Assembly (NCBI RefSeq): GCF_947495675.1
Contig: NZ_CANLZX010000024.1
Coordinates: 1-56,564, forward strand
Direction: 5' to 3'
DNA: 56,564 bases
Origin: an uncultured Algibacter sp.
Lineage (GTDB): Bacteria; Bacteroidota; Bacteroidia; Flavobacteriales; Flavobacteriaceae
Shown: positions 27,308 to 36,445 of the stretch, piece by piece
Layout: every line of letters begins with the position of its first letter
Position numbering within the stretch: position 1 is the first letter of the stretch
The notes under the pieces: generated by a model
Databases searched by the model: none
Told to the model about the DNA's origin: nothing
What the model saw: the letters and a program-made list of their open reading frames with translations, nothing else
Translations under genes and position numbers: made by a program

Positions 27308-29005
27308 TTAACTAATACTTAACTGTTCTTTGAAAAAGAATATTAAATCACTTATAAACTTAGATTCTCTTTTTTCAATATCATTTTTTACCCAATCATT
27401 TTGAGAAATAGCAGCCAATTCTTTTATTACTGCAATTTTAGATAATTCATATTTTGCTTTTTTTACACCAAAATAGCCATTGCCAGCTTGAATATTTAGC
27501 TTTTTTTCTAAAACAATTTTATTACCAAGTCTATCTAAATATTCCCATGCATCTTCTTGATTCCAACCATTATAATTGGTATTCTGCCATTTTTTGGGAA
27601 ATATATGTTCAATATCAAAAGTTTTAGGAATTAAGTCAACTTGTTTTCTATTTAAATAGGCATGTAATAAAAGTAATGCCCTTGAAATTCTAGATGAATG
27701 GTGTCCATCTATATCTTGTATTAATAAATCTTCATTCCAATTAATTCTAAAATTAAATAGATTTCCTTGGCTAATATTTATACATGCTTGATAGGTATCA
27801 TCTTTTATTGCATTGACAGTTGGTGCGTGAATAAACTTAACAAATAGGGAAGCAATTAACTTCTTTAAAAGAATAATGAAATCGGTATCGAAAGACTCAC
27901 TCTTTAGATTATTTATAAAAAACGTGCTAACTATATATTTCCAAAAGTCATTTGGATAACGACTTAAACAATGTAAATACTTTCTACTCTCATTCGAAAT
28001 ATAGTATGACACATCATCATTTGGAATTATGTTCTTATTAACATAGCGCCAAAAATTAGCCAAAGTCATAATTTCAGGAACTAATGTAGACTCTTTTAGT
28101 TTTTGATAAGTATCCTCGGCATAAAACTTTCTAAGTCCAACTTCTTTAGATTTATCTTGCTTTCTTCCTCTTAAAACATGACTATAATATCTAAAAACAT
28201 CATCAATAGATAGATTTCCCTGTTTACATACCTGGCTCAACTCTTTCCAAATCTCTGTAAACTCCTTACGTTTATCTGATGTATTTTTACTTCTGTAAAT
28301 TTGTGCTTTAAAAATATCTGAATCCGATAGTGGCATCCCACGATCGTTAAGCGTAGAGAAAATGGTTAGTGCAGTTTCTGGTGTGTCACATTCTATTGGC
28401 AAAATAATACACTTTTGTAATATAGTAACGCATAGCTCCTTCCATTGTAATGGATTTGTTGATGCATACTGATCACATCGTTCTTTAAAAAATCTATAAT
28501 TATTTGAATAATTATCTGTTGCAAATTCATTAACATTTCCTGTTTCTAAAATTTTATGAAATGTATCATTATCTTCTTCAGTAGCTACAAGTGATTCTAT
28601 ATGTATTTTACTCATATCAGACACCTTTTGAGAAATAGGATTAATATCCCAAATACAAGGCGCTAATTGGTTCTTTAAGCCTTTAACGTCATCATCTTCT
28701 GGCATAGCCTCTAGTTTTTTATAAAAAGACCTTAAAAGTAAAAAGAATGAAGTTATACGTTGCTGACCATCTATAATTTCCTGATTGTTATCATCGTTTG
28801 TATAGGATACAATGGTTCCTAAAAAGTAATCTGAACCTTTCTTTGCATCTGTATTTGTAAAGTTTTCAATGTCGTCCCAAAGAGTTTCGCATTTTTCTAT
28901 ATTCCATTTATAAGGACGTTGAAAGTCTGGAATTACAAACCTTCTATTTTGCATTTCGCTAAAAAGTTTGCTGATATTTTTCTTACTTACGTGTAAATCT
29001 GCCAT
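27308..29005 (-). CDS. GmrSD-like DUF262-DUF1524 protein
   Basis: 565 aa. The N-terminal DUF262 has RRFVIPDFQRPYKW and the ParB-like DGQQR (79-83) NTPase signature followed by ITSFFLLLR. The C-terminal DUF1524 has the HNH-like motif FDIEHIFPKKW near residue 470. This is the GmrSD/BrxU-type architecture, a type IV nucleotide-dependent nuclease family often directed at modified phage DNA. It lies 22 bp after the reverse transcriptase gene and within the hsd operon, which suggests a shared defence role. Confidence 0.88.
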   Translation of the reverse strand: MADLHVSKKNISKLFSEMQNRRFVIPDFQRPYKWNIEKCETLWDDIENFTNTDAKKGSDYFLGTIVSYTNDDNNQEIIDGQQRITSFFLLLRSFYKKLEAMPEDDDVKGLKNQLAPCIWDINPISQKVSDMSKIHIESLVATEEDNDTFHKILETGNVNEFATDNYSNNYRFFKERCDQYASTNPLQWKELCVTILQKCIILPIECDTPETALTIFSTLNDRGMPLSDSDIFKAQIYRSKNTSDKRKEFTEIWKELSQVCKQGNLSIDDVFRYYSHVLRGRKQDKSKEVGLRKFYAEDTYQKLKESTLVPEIMTLANFWRYVNKNIIPNDDVSYYISNESRKYLHCLSRYPNDFWKYIVSTFFINNLKSESFDTDFIILLKKLIASLFVKFIHAPTVNAIKDDTYQACINISQGNLFNFRINWNEDLLIQDIDGHHSSRISRALLLLHAYLNRKQVDLIPKTFDIEHIFPKKWQNTNYNGWNQEDAWEYLDRLGNKIVLEKKLNIQAGNGYFGVKKAKYELSKIAVIKELAAISQNDWVKNDIEKRESKFISDLIFFFKEQLSIS

Positions 29006-29027
29006 ATGTTTTATATAATTATATTCT

Positions 29028-30620
29028 TCATTTGCTTTTTATTACTGAACTTATAACACTTGAAAGAGTACTAACGCAACCTTTCTTAATTGGCACTAAA
29101 TATTTTCTGCTAAAATCATCGTCTATAAATGATAATTTATCTTTTTTCATTTGTTTAAAATTATCTTTCAAACTATTGTAAGGCAAAACTTCATATATAA
29201 ATAACCAATATTTATCTGGTTCCAATACACTTAAATCTTTCGCTTTTTTTCTAAAGACTTTTATGCTAGCTCCTTGTTTTAATGTGTATAAATATACTAA
29301 CAACATAGAAACACAATCCTCTCTATTTAAAATTTCACTTGTATAATCTTTATCTAATAAAACATTATGTTTTAAAGCTAAATAAAGCACATAACTTGTA
29401 GCTTCTGGTATGTTTTTTTGAATACTATAATCTAAAACATCATCTAAAAGTTCTTTTATTTGAGTGTTTGAATAATTAAAAGCAGTAAGTACATACTCAT
29501 CTACATAAGGCAGTAAATAAGGATACATAAGTATTAAGTGATGTAACCTTTTAAAGTAAAAAGCTTTTGCTTGAACACCTAAATATTTACTTGATATTAT
29601 CTTAATTGAATAACTTAAAATTGCTGAGTTCTCCTTTTCAGACTTCATTAAATCTAGTGTTAAGTCTAAAAAAGACTTTAACTCGGCTATTTTTAAAACG
29701 TGCTTTCCTTCTTTAGTCTTTATTTCTGGAAAGTGAAACGCCTTTAGTTTACGAAGCCAAGTTTCAGATAATGCAAATGGCAAGGTTAAAATCTCTGATT
29801 TTTTATGATTTAATGACAATTCAAACTTTTTTAACTCTACGGATAAATCAATAAAAAACTGTTCTGCATCGTTATATGTTTCTACATAACAAGTATAATC
29901 ATCAATATATCTTGTAAAGCGATACCCTTTATTCTCCATTTCTAAATCAATTGCTACAAGAACAATTTCTGATTTTAAATTTGAAGTATGTGGACCAATT
30001 AAAATTCCATTGGTTTCATTATTTTTAATCTTTCGGCTTAATTCATCATATTTATTAAACCATTCTTTATCAAACTTCCTGCCCGATTTTAATTTAGCTT
30101 CTGTTTTACCCACTAAAGCCCAAGAAATAGAATGCGAATAAATACTAGGATAACAGTTTGAAATATCTGCTTTTGCGATATAGTTACTTCTAATTAATAA
30201 ATCATTCTCTGGAAAGCCATCATCATCAAAATTCTTATAATTCATTTCGAATAATGATTGTTTATCTATCATTTTTCTTAAATGAACTCTACTTATTTTA
30301 TGCGTTTGATTTTCGGTTTTATCCTTAAAATAGTTTTGAGTATTAGTCCACTCTTTAGCTATAAACTGACACAAATTAGCATATCCAAAAGGATGAGGAA
30401 TTGCTAACATACGAGGCACATTAATATTTCGCATATTTTCGTAACTCACATAATCATATTCTTTTTTAGCAAAAACAGCTGACTTATCTATTACATAGTT
30501 ATAAAACGGTTTACTTGTTAAAAAAGGCGGAATCTTATTTGGAAACATACCAAAACCCAATAAACCTTCTAGCATTTCTGCATCTGTAAAATCTGTAATG
30601 TGCTCGTAATATGATTTCAT
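29028..30620 (-). CDS. Abi/UG-type reverse transcriptase
   Basis: 530 aa. The RT core has AKADISNCYPSIYSHSISWAL (motif A region, Asp152), NGILIGPHTSNLKSEI (209-ish) and the catalytic box RYIDDYTCY with YIDD at 238-241, then LNHKKSE. About 250 further residues are helical, as in AbiK/Abi-P2/DRT enzymes, and no maturase, integrase or Cas1 domain is seen. It begins 5 bp after hsdS, leaving no room upstream for a retron msr-msd RNA. Members of this group give phage defence, some by protein-primed DNA synthesis. The exact class is not decided here. Confidence 0.88.
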   Translation of the reverse strand: MKSYYEHITDFTDAEMLEGLLGFGMFPNKIPPFLTSKPFYNYVIDKSAVFAKKEYDYVSYENMRNINVPRMLAIPHPFGYANLCQFIAKEWTNTQNYFKDKTENQTHKISRVHLRKMIDKQSLFEMNYKNFDDDGFPENDLLIRSNYIAKADISNCYPSIYSHSISWALVGKTEAKLKSGRKFDKEWFNKYDELSRKIKNNETNGILIGPHTSNLKSEIVLVAIDLEMENKGYRFTRYIDDYTCYVETYNDAEQFFIDLSVELKKFELSLNHKKSEILTLPFALSETWLRKLKAFHFPEIKTKEGKHVLKIAELKSFLDLTLDLMKSEKENSAILSYSIKIISSKYLGVQAKAFYFKRLHHLILMYPYLLPYVDEYVLTAFNYSNTQIKELLDDVLDYSIQKNIPEATSYVLYLALKHNVLLDKDYTSEILNREDCVSMLLVYLYTLKQGASIKVFRKKAKDLSVLEPDKYWLFIYEVLPYNSLKDNFKQMKKDKLSFIDDDFSRKYLVPIKKGCVSTLSSVISSVIKSK

Positions 30621-30625
30621 AGGCT

Positions 30626-31879
30626 TTAAACTTCTACTATTTTCGTTTCTACTTTTGACATTTTAGAAAGAAGTAAATCTTTCATTGGATTTAATATTGA
30701 AATTTCAATTGAAATATTTTCAATTCTAGAATCGATTTTACTAGCTAAATTCTCAAATTCTTTTATTAATGTAATCTTTGGTTTTAATATTTTAATTTCG
30801 TGAAGTCCATCTTTTGTAATAGAACCAAAAATAGTTCCTTCACCATTAGCCACATCAAATTGATTTCTAACACTTAGCATTAAATAATAGAGAAAAGAAT
30901 TACAATTGTCCAAGGAATCTAACGCTGATAAACCTCGTCCAATACAACAATCATTATTCGCAATGTTTAAATCACCAACAGGTGCTCTTACAGACATTAA
31001 TATATTTCCTCTTTTTGCTCTTCGCTTTGGCTCTGTAGTATAATTTCTCACATTAGGAAATCTAAAACCAAAATCTGTTCTTCCTTGATAAAATATTTCA
31101 CCGACTCCATCAACATTATAACTTTCACCACTTGGAGATTGACCCATAGTAATCTGAGAAATATCAATTAAGTTTCCATCTTCCCAACCCAAAGGAATCT
31201 CACAATCCAACTCGGCATTATAAACCATCTCACCACCAGAAGATTTATAAGGTTTACCTTCTAATTCAGGTGCTCCTGAAACGAGTTCAGGACAACTTTC
31301 CTTTGTAATTGGAAACTCAAAATCCACAAACCAATGTTTATACAAGGCTTGTGCTGTGTCTTCTAGTTTTTGGTTTAGGGTTTCGTTTAAACTAATACGG
31401 TTTACAATGGTGTTGTATTCTGCTACGATTTCGCGTTGTTTTTCTATGGATGGGATGGGTAGTTCTGTTTCTTCTAACTCTTCCCAATCAAAAGTTTCTC
31501 TTGCGCTTCCGTGTGATTTAAAACGTGCATACCTATCAAACTCTGGTCGTCTAAACCACATCATTAAATATTCGGCATTTAAATCTTCATCATCTATAAT
31601 TTCAAAAACAGTATAAGCTTGTGAGACTAATGCTTTATCGTATTCTTCTAAAAGGGCAATAGATATTTTATCTCCATTTCTAGAAGTTACGGGACCATAA
31701 GCAAATTGATTTTTCTTGATAATTTTATAGCGAGACATATCTGTACCAATAGTATTAGCAATAGAAGGCATGAGTACTTTTCTAATACTTACACCTAACA
31801 AAGTTTCAACCTCAAGATTAATATTTCTTTGGTTTATTGGTTGTATGTAATCGCCTAAACGTTTATAGTTTAATCTCAT
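30626..31879 (-). CDS. hsdS: Type I restriction-modification specificity subunit S
   Basis: 417 aa. Two target-recognition domains (about 1-160 and 215-370) are separated by conserved helices (SIEKQREIVAEYNTIVNRI; HWFVDFEFP). It sets the DNA site recognised by the HsdMS/HsdRMS complex. Its start overlaps the end of hsdM by 17 bp. The linker contains CPELVSGAPELEGKPY, encoded by a small palindromic repeat (31274-31292). The recognition sequence cannot be predicted by eye. Confidence 0.92.
   Translation of the reverse strand: MRLNYKRLGDYIQPINQRNINLEVETLLGVSIRKVLMPSIANTIGTDMSRYKIIKKNQFAYGPVTSRNGDKISIALLEEYDKALVSQAYTVFEIIDDEDLNAEYLMMWFRRPEFDRYARFKSHGSARETFDWEELEETELPIPSIEKQREIVAEYNTIVNRISLNETLNQKLEDTAQALYKHWFVDFEFPITKESCPELVSGAPELEGKPYKSSGGEMVYNAELDCEIPLGWEDGNLIDISQITMGQSPSGESYNVDGVGEIFYQGRTDFGFRFPNVRNYTTEPKRRAKRGNILMSVRAPVGDLNIANNDCCIGRGLSALDSLDNCNSFLYYLMLSVRNQFDVANGEGTIFGSITKDGLHEIKILKPKITLIKEFENLASKIDSRIENISIEISILNPMKDLLLSKMSKVETKIVEV
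31274..31292 (-). repeat. Palindromic repeat inside hsdS
   Basis: TCCTGAA - 5 nt - TTCAGGA, translated on the minus strand as part of CPELVSG. It resembles a short repeat (CCTGAAC...GTTTCAGG) that I recall as common in flavobacterial genomes. Confidence 0.5.
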
Positions 31880-33431
31880 AACCTAAGTCTTTAAACACGT
31901 TTAGTAATTCGGTTTTAGATTGTGCTTCTTCTTTTAATAATTCTGCAAATTCTGTTTGTAAGCTTGACATCTTTTCATCAAAATTGATGTTCTCGTCTCT
32001 GTTTACAAATTCTACATATTTGCTTGGTACTAAAGAGTAGTCTTTTTTACGTACTTCTTCAATACTTGCTGAATAGCAGAATTCTGGAATATCTTTATAA
32101 GTTTCAGCATCCTGTTGCCATAAATGATAGGTTTCACTAATATCATTTATATTTTCATCAGAAAACTGTTTGTATTTTTTTTCAAAAGGGATTCCAACTT
32201 CTCTTAAATCCATAAACAGAATATCATCTTCTCTGTTTCTGTAGTTTTTCTCTATGGTATTCAGTTTAACTTGACGTTCTTTTTTATTGTTATTAATAAT
32301 CCAAAGCGTTACAGAAATGTCTGTGGTATAAAACAAGTTACGTGGTAAAATTAAAATAGCTTCCACCAACTTATTTTCAATAAGTTTTTTACGTATGTCG
32401 TATTCGGTTCCTCCACCAGATAAAGCACCATTGGCTAGTATAAAACCTGCAACACCATTATCTGAAAGTTTAGACACCATATTTAGTATCCAACCATAAT
32501 TGGCATTTCCTGTTTGTGGTACCTCGTAGCCTCTCCAACGTGGGTCGTCCAGTAACTCGTCTGTGGCTCTCCAATCCTTTTGGTTAAATGGTGGATTTGC
32601 CATAATATAATCTGCCTTTAAATCTGGATGTTGGTCTTTGGCAAAAGTATCTGCTGGCACATCGCCTAAATTGGCAGCAATACCACGAATGGCCAAGTTC
32701 ATTTTTGCTAACTTATATGTGGTAGCTGTGTATTCTTGCCCATAAATAGAGACGTCTTTTTTGTTACCATTGTGGCTGTCTATAAATTTCATAGACTGCA
32801 CAAACATACCACCAGAACCACAAGCAGGATCGTAAATTTTACCTTTATACGGTTCTATTAACTCTGCAATAAGGTTTACAATGCTTTTTGGTGTGTAGAA
32901 TTCGCCTTTTCCTTTGCCTTCTGCAATAGCAAACTTGCTTAAAAAGTACTCGTACACACGCCCAACGATATCTTGTTGTTGGTCTTTTAGTGTGTCTATA
33001 TTGTTTATGGTATCTAGTAAAGCAGCTAGTTTACTGACGTCCATATTTAAACGCGAAAAATAGTTATCTGGCAAGGCACCTTTAAGCGATGTATTGTTTT
33101 TTTCTACGGTATATAAAGCAGTATCTATTTTTAAGGCAATATCGTCTTGTTTGGCATTGGATATAATGTAGCTCCAACGTGATTCTTCGGTTAGATAGAA
33201 TACATTGTCTTGTGCGTAGAATTCTACCATGTCTAGAAACTTCTCCTTACCATCATCAATCAATTCTTGACGACGTTTCTGGAATTTATCGCTCGCAAAT
33301 TTTAGGAATATTAAACCTAGTACGACGTGTTTATATTCTGAGCTTTCTACTGTACCTCTAAGTTTGTTTGCAGAATCCCAAAGGGTTTCTTCTATGGATT
33401 TTGTTTTTTTGGTTGTTGCTTTTTTAGCCAT
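31863..33431 (-). CDS. hsdM: Type I restriction-modification DNA methyltransferase subunit M
   Basis: 522 aa. SAM-binding motif I is DPACGSGGMF (from 201), and the catalytic N6-adenine motif is NPPF (279-282), preceded by GKGEFYTPKSIVNLI. The N-terminal helical domain (to about 150) is standard. With HsdS it methylates adenine to protect the host. It is the first hsd gene; hsdS overlaps its end by 17 bp. A PH-like gene lies 65 bp upstream on the same strand. Confidence 0.96.
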   Translation of the reverse strand: MAKKATTKKTKSIEETLWDSANKLRGTVESSEYKHVVLGLIFLKFASDKFQKRRQELIDDGKEKFLDMVEFYAQDNVFYLTEESRWSYIISNAKQDDIALKIDTALYTVEKNNTSLKGALPDNYFSRLNMDVSKLAALLDTINNIDTLKDQQQDIVGRVYEYFLSKFAIAEGKGKGEFYTPKSIVNLIAELIEPYKGKIYDPACGSGGMFVQSMKFIDSHNGNKKDVSIYGQEYTATTYKLAKMNLAIRGIAANLGDVPADTFAKDQHPDLKADYIMANPPFNQKDWRATDELLDDPRWRGYEVPQTGNANYGWILNMVSKLSDNGVAGFILANGALSGGGTEYDIRKKLIENKLVEAILILPRNLFYTTDISVTLWIINNNKKERQVKLNTIEKNYRNREDDILFMDLREVGIPFEKKYKQFSDENINDISETYHLWQQDAETYKDIPEFCYSASIEEVRKKDYSLVPSKYVEFVNRDENINFDEKMSSLQTEFAELLKEEAQSKTELLNVFKDLGYEIKL

Positions 33432-33495
33432 TAAATCGCTGAATTTGTTTTCGATTTAAAAATAGGTTTTATTATATGAATCTTAAAGTAATATC

Positions 33496-33873
33496 TCACA
33501 TTACTTTTGATGCTAAATACTTTTGCACCTCGTAAACATCAATACTTTTATTAAACTTTTTACTTACGGATGGCATGTTTTCGCTTGATATCCAGATTTT
33601 TAATTCGGCATCCAAATCAAATGTTCCAGCTGTTTCTAGCGAGAATCTAGAAATACTTTTATATGGCATCGATTTGTACTCTATTTTACTTCCTGTTAAA
33701 CCTTGAATATCTATTAAAATTAAGCGCTTATTAGTAAACATAAACACATCTCTAAACATTACAAAACCAAGTTCAATTTGCTCATTATCTATTAATAAGC
33801 GCCCATATTTCTCGCTTAATTTTTCTGCAGAAACTTCGCTTGCATTTCCTAATATTTTATTTAGCAATCCCAT
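33496..33873 (-). CDS. Bacterial PH-domain (bPH) protein
   Basis: 125 aa from the ATG at 33873 (MGLLNKILGNASEVSAEKL). LIDNEQIELGFVMFRDVFMFTNKRLILIDIQG is typical of small bacterial PH-like proteins, followed by SKIEYKSMPYKSISRFSLE and WISSENMPSVSKKF. It is cytoplasmic. The role is unknown; it may head the hsd operon, but the 64-bp gap leaves this open. Confidence 0.8.
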   Translation of the reverse strand: MGLLNKILGNASEVSAEKLSEKYGRLLIDNEQIELGFVMFRDVFMFTNKRLILIDIQGLTGSKIEYKSMPYKSISRFSLETAGTFDLDAELKIWISSENMPSVSKKFNKSIDVYEVQKYLASKVM

Positions 33874-33947
33874 ATTTTTTAATTGTGTATTTATAAAATT
33901 CATTTTACCCTCTTAAAATTTAATAATCATAAATCACAGAGTTATAG

Positions 33948-34496
33948 TTAGCTTTTTAATTCCTCAATTTTGTTTACAGCCTCATTGAAATTAGATTCAA
34001 TTTTATCTAAATCGTTTATATACAACGTGCTATCTGAACTATATTTTTCTAATTTAATATACCAAGTGGCTTTTCCTTTTTTTACATAATACCCTAATTT
34101 AAATCCATCTTCTGTAATAAACTTATTTTCTAAGTAATCGGGATTAAGAGTTACATCGTTATCTACCTCTGCCTTTAAGCTATTAAATGCTTTTATAACT
34201 TCAAGCAAATCAGAATATTCTATAGAGGCTGTTGATTTTCCATACTTCCCAGGCTTCTCTATTTGATAAAAATAACTTATTTCATCTCCACTATTCAATA
34301 TTCTTATTCTTGTTTCTGCTACTGTATAAGAGCTCTTTAAATCACTTAGATTAACATCTGTAAATTTTGTTATTACTCCTGTTCTAGAAGCAAATCTCTC
34401 CATTTTTGTTTCTTTTTTTATAGCTTCTTTTTTTGGCTCTTGAGAAAAACTTAAAGCAGTAATAAGTAATGCTACAATTGTGATAGACTTTTTCAT
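33948..34496 (-). CDS. Secreted hypothetical protein
   Basis: 182 aa with a signal peptide (MKKSITIVALLITALSFSQ/E) followed by a Lys/Glu-rich stretch (PKKEAIKKETKMER). The folded part has FTDVNLSDLKSSYTVAETR and an EDGFKLGYYVKKGKATWYIK strand pair. No motif is recognised. It has its own upstream region containing the palindrome CGGATATCCG about 115 bp before the start. Confidence 0.65.
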   Translation of the reverse strand: MKKSITIVALLITALSFSQEPKKEAIKKETKMERFASRTGVITKFTDVNLSDLKSSYTVAETRIRILNSGDEISYFYQIEKPGKYGKSTASIEYSDLLEVIKAFNSLKAEVDNDVTLNPDYLENKFITEDGFKLGYYVKKGKATWYIKLEKYSSDSTLYINDLDKIESNFNEAVNKIEELKS

Positions 34497-34607
34497 TTTT
34501 ATATTTATTTGAATATTTGTTTTACTCTAATTCCACAAGTAAATTGCCTCTATTTATTGGGTGAAGCAAACAGAAATCTAATTTACCATTATCGATTTAG
34601 TTATCTA

Positions 34608-34622
34608 TGCGGATATCCGTAA
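34608..34622. repeat. Palindrome CGG-ATAT-CCG
   Basis: TGCGGATATCCGTAA has the same CGG-N4-CCG layout as the hairpins at 38587 and 38739. It lies between the DUF5763 gene and the secreted gene. Confidence 0.4.
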
Positions 34623-34632
34623 TCCAATAAAC

Positions 34633-34989
34633 TTAATGCTGATAACAGCGAACATTAGCATTTTTTGTTTTTCGCTTGCAGCGATTACCAGATTTTGTTT
34701 TGCCTGTGCATTGGGTTGCAGTAGATGTTTTTGTTATAGTGCGTTCTGTTAAGAAATTTGTAGATGTTGTTGCCGTGGTATTATTGGCGTTAGGTTTACA
34801 AACGGAACAAGGACTAAAGCCTAAAAATTTTGCTTTATCTAGACTATATTCCTTTTTAGAATATTTTAAATAATGACAAGTTGCTTTATGATACTTCTCT
34901 CCTGTTTTTGTGGTGTATACAGTTTGGGCTACAATCTGTGTTGCAAATGTTATTGAAAGTATGAAAAATAATAATTTAAAAAATTTCAT
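34633..34989 (-). CDS. Secreted DUF5763-like protein with two Cys motifs
   Basis: 118 aa, signal peptide to about VAQ. The first module is YTTKTGEKYHKATCHYL...GFSPCSVCKP, a Cys-rich strand pair seen on exported nucleases and hydrolases. After a Thr-rich linker comes the second module QCTGKTKSGNRCKRKTKNAN...CYQH, matching the small DUF5763 Cys/His pattern. It overlaps the nuclease gene upstream by 4 bp (ATGA), so the two are translationally coupled. Confidence 0.75.
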   Translation of the reverse strand: MKFFKLLFFILSITFATQIVAQTVYTTKTGEKYHKATCHYLKYSKKEYSLDKAKFLGFSPCSVCKPNANNTTATTSTNFLTERTITKTSTATQCTGKTKSGNRCKRKTKNANVRCYQH

Positions 34990-35477
34990 TCTTTTCTCTT
35001 TTTCCTCTTATTTGCTCGCCATTCCCATGGTGGTATGGATGTTGGATCTTGCCATAAACCAATTTTATTATTACGTGCGTTGTCTTCTAGACTTTGTAAT
35101 ATTGAGTCTTTGGAATATTTTACATAATGCCATGCTAAACCGTATTTAATAAGTTCTTGACTCAAATTTAGGGAATCGTTGTAAATAACATTAGCTATTG
35201 AACGACCATACCTATCTTTTGATAACTCTTTTATTATAATTTTTTTTCCAAAAATAGCATTGGAAGTAAATTGTTTTGACTTATTTGAGAATGGTTGTTT
35301 TCTTTCAGGACAATCAATATTTGCCACTCTAACCTTAATTAGAATTGAGTCTTTAGTTAAAAGCTTAAAAGTATCTCCATCTGTTATGGCTACTACTTTA
35401 CCTTTAATGATTTTTGATGGAGCAATTAAGCTCGATAAAAATAGTAATAGTATAAAACTAACTTTTAATTTTATCAT
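34986..35477 (-). CDS. Thermonuclease (SNase-like) family protein
   Basis: 163 aa, probable signal sequence (MIKLKVSFILLLFLSSLIAP). The SNase OB-fold shows GKVVAITDGDTFKLL and the catalytic residues R50 and E58 (KVRVANIDCPERKQPF) and R92 (DRYGRSIANV), matching R35, E43 and R87 of staphylococcal nuclease. It is a predicted Ca2+-dependent exported nuclease for DNA or RNA. The basic tail (RANKRKKRKE) overlaps the next gene. It could scavenge nucleic acids or act in defence. Confidence 0.9.
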   Translation of the reverse strand: MIKLKVSFILLLFLSSLIAPSKIIKGKVVAITDGDTFKLLTKDSILIKVRVANIDCPERKQPFSNKSKQFTSNAIFGKKIIIKELSKDRYGRSIANVIYNDSLNLSQELIKYGLAWHYVKYSKDSILQSLEDNARNNKIGLWQDPTSIPPWEWRANKRKKRKE

Positions 35478-35534
35478 TAAGTTTCAGGTTCTAAAAAATT
35501 TAATTTAAATGTAATTAATTTAATGAATAATAAA

Positions 35535-36440
35535 TTATTTTATTAAAATAAAATCTTTAATAATTTTATCCATGTTTGCAGGTAAATTAGCCATTTTAAT
35601 TTCAAAATTTTTAACTTTCATATTAGTCAACCAATCATTCCAATATTCAAAAACAACATCTTGCTCATATGGATTTGTTGTATATGGATTTATTCCTAAA
35701 ACTAATATTTCCAATTCGTTTAAATTATCTCTGGTTGGTATAAAACCATAATTATTAGTATTCATAATATCTTTCCAATTAGAATTATTTAGGTTTAAGT
35801 TTCTTATAACCTGTGGAGTTAAATATGAGGTCAGGTTTTTTTCTTTTAGTTTAGCATCTTTATGAAAAAGATATCCATCTGTTAAAACAACAAGTATATT
35901 TCTATGATCTTTTTCTATACAAAAGTCTTCTACGTTAGTTTTAAAAAACCCCCAGATATTAGATCCAACATAGTGATCGTCTTCTATTGCGGATTTATAT
36001 ATCATTTTTGTTATACTATCATATAACACGGAGGTTTGAAGAATTACATCCTTTTTAGCATTATCCCTTGTGAAAGAAATATTAAGAGAATTTATTTTCT
36101 TATTCAAACTACTATCTGATGGCTCTGGGTCAATATAAAGTTGAATATGGTCATTAATTTTAATAGTTCTCTTATTTCTAAGATGCCATTCAAAACTTTC
36201 AACAATCGAATGAATATAACCTAAATCCCTTTGATAAAATTCCATTGCTGGATTAGGGTGTTTTTTAGGATTTATTCTATCTGACAAATCTAATAATATA
36301 CTTATGTTTAAATTTGATTCACTTTTAGAAGACTTAACTTTATTTATTGATAATGAATTTTCCTCATTACTTTGTTCTTTATCAGTTTTACAGGAACTTA
36401 AAATAATAAACGATAAAAATAATATGCAATATGTTTTCAT
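35535..36440 (-). CDS. vWA-like lipoprotein
   Basis: 301 aa. The lipoprotein signal ends at ILSSC, and Asn/Ser-rich residues follow. The vWA-type pattern appears as ISILLDLSDRIN (MIDAS-like DxSxR) and NILVVLTDGYLF, with a Thr/Ser loop in between. Metal-dependent adhesion-like domains of this kind mediate protein contacts. It ends the four-gene operon that starts at 38270. Its upstream partner ends 5 bp before it. The function is unknown. Confidence 0.7.
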   Translation of the reverse strand: MKTYCILFLSFIILSSCKTDKEQSNEENSLSINKVKSSKSESNLNISILLDLSDRINPKKHPNPAMEFYQRDLGYIHSIVESFEWHLRNKRTIKINDHIQLYIDPEPSDSSLNKKINSLNISFTRDNAKKDVILQTSVLYDSITKMIYKSAIEDDHYVGSNIWGFFKTNVEDFCIEKDHRNILVVLTDGYLFHKDAKLKEKNLTSYLTPQVIRNLNLNNSNWKDIMNTNNYGFIPTRDNLNELEILVLGINPYTTNPYEQDVVFEYWNDWLTNMKVKNFEIKMANLPANMDKIIKDFILIK

Positions 36441-36445
36441 AGTTT

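Noticed and set aside
29028..30620. Retron or diversity-generating retroelement
   Set aside because: Only 5 bp separate the RT from hsdS, no msr-msd-like RNA region is visible, and I found no template/variable repeat pair in hsdS. The motifs fit Abi/UG RTs better.
34676..35149. Plus-strand frames of 65 and 79 aa
   Set aside because: Antisense to the DUF5763 and SNase genes, which have clear motifs.
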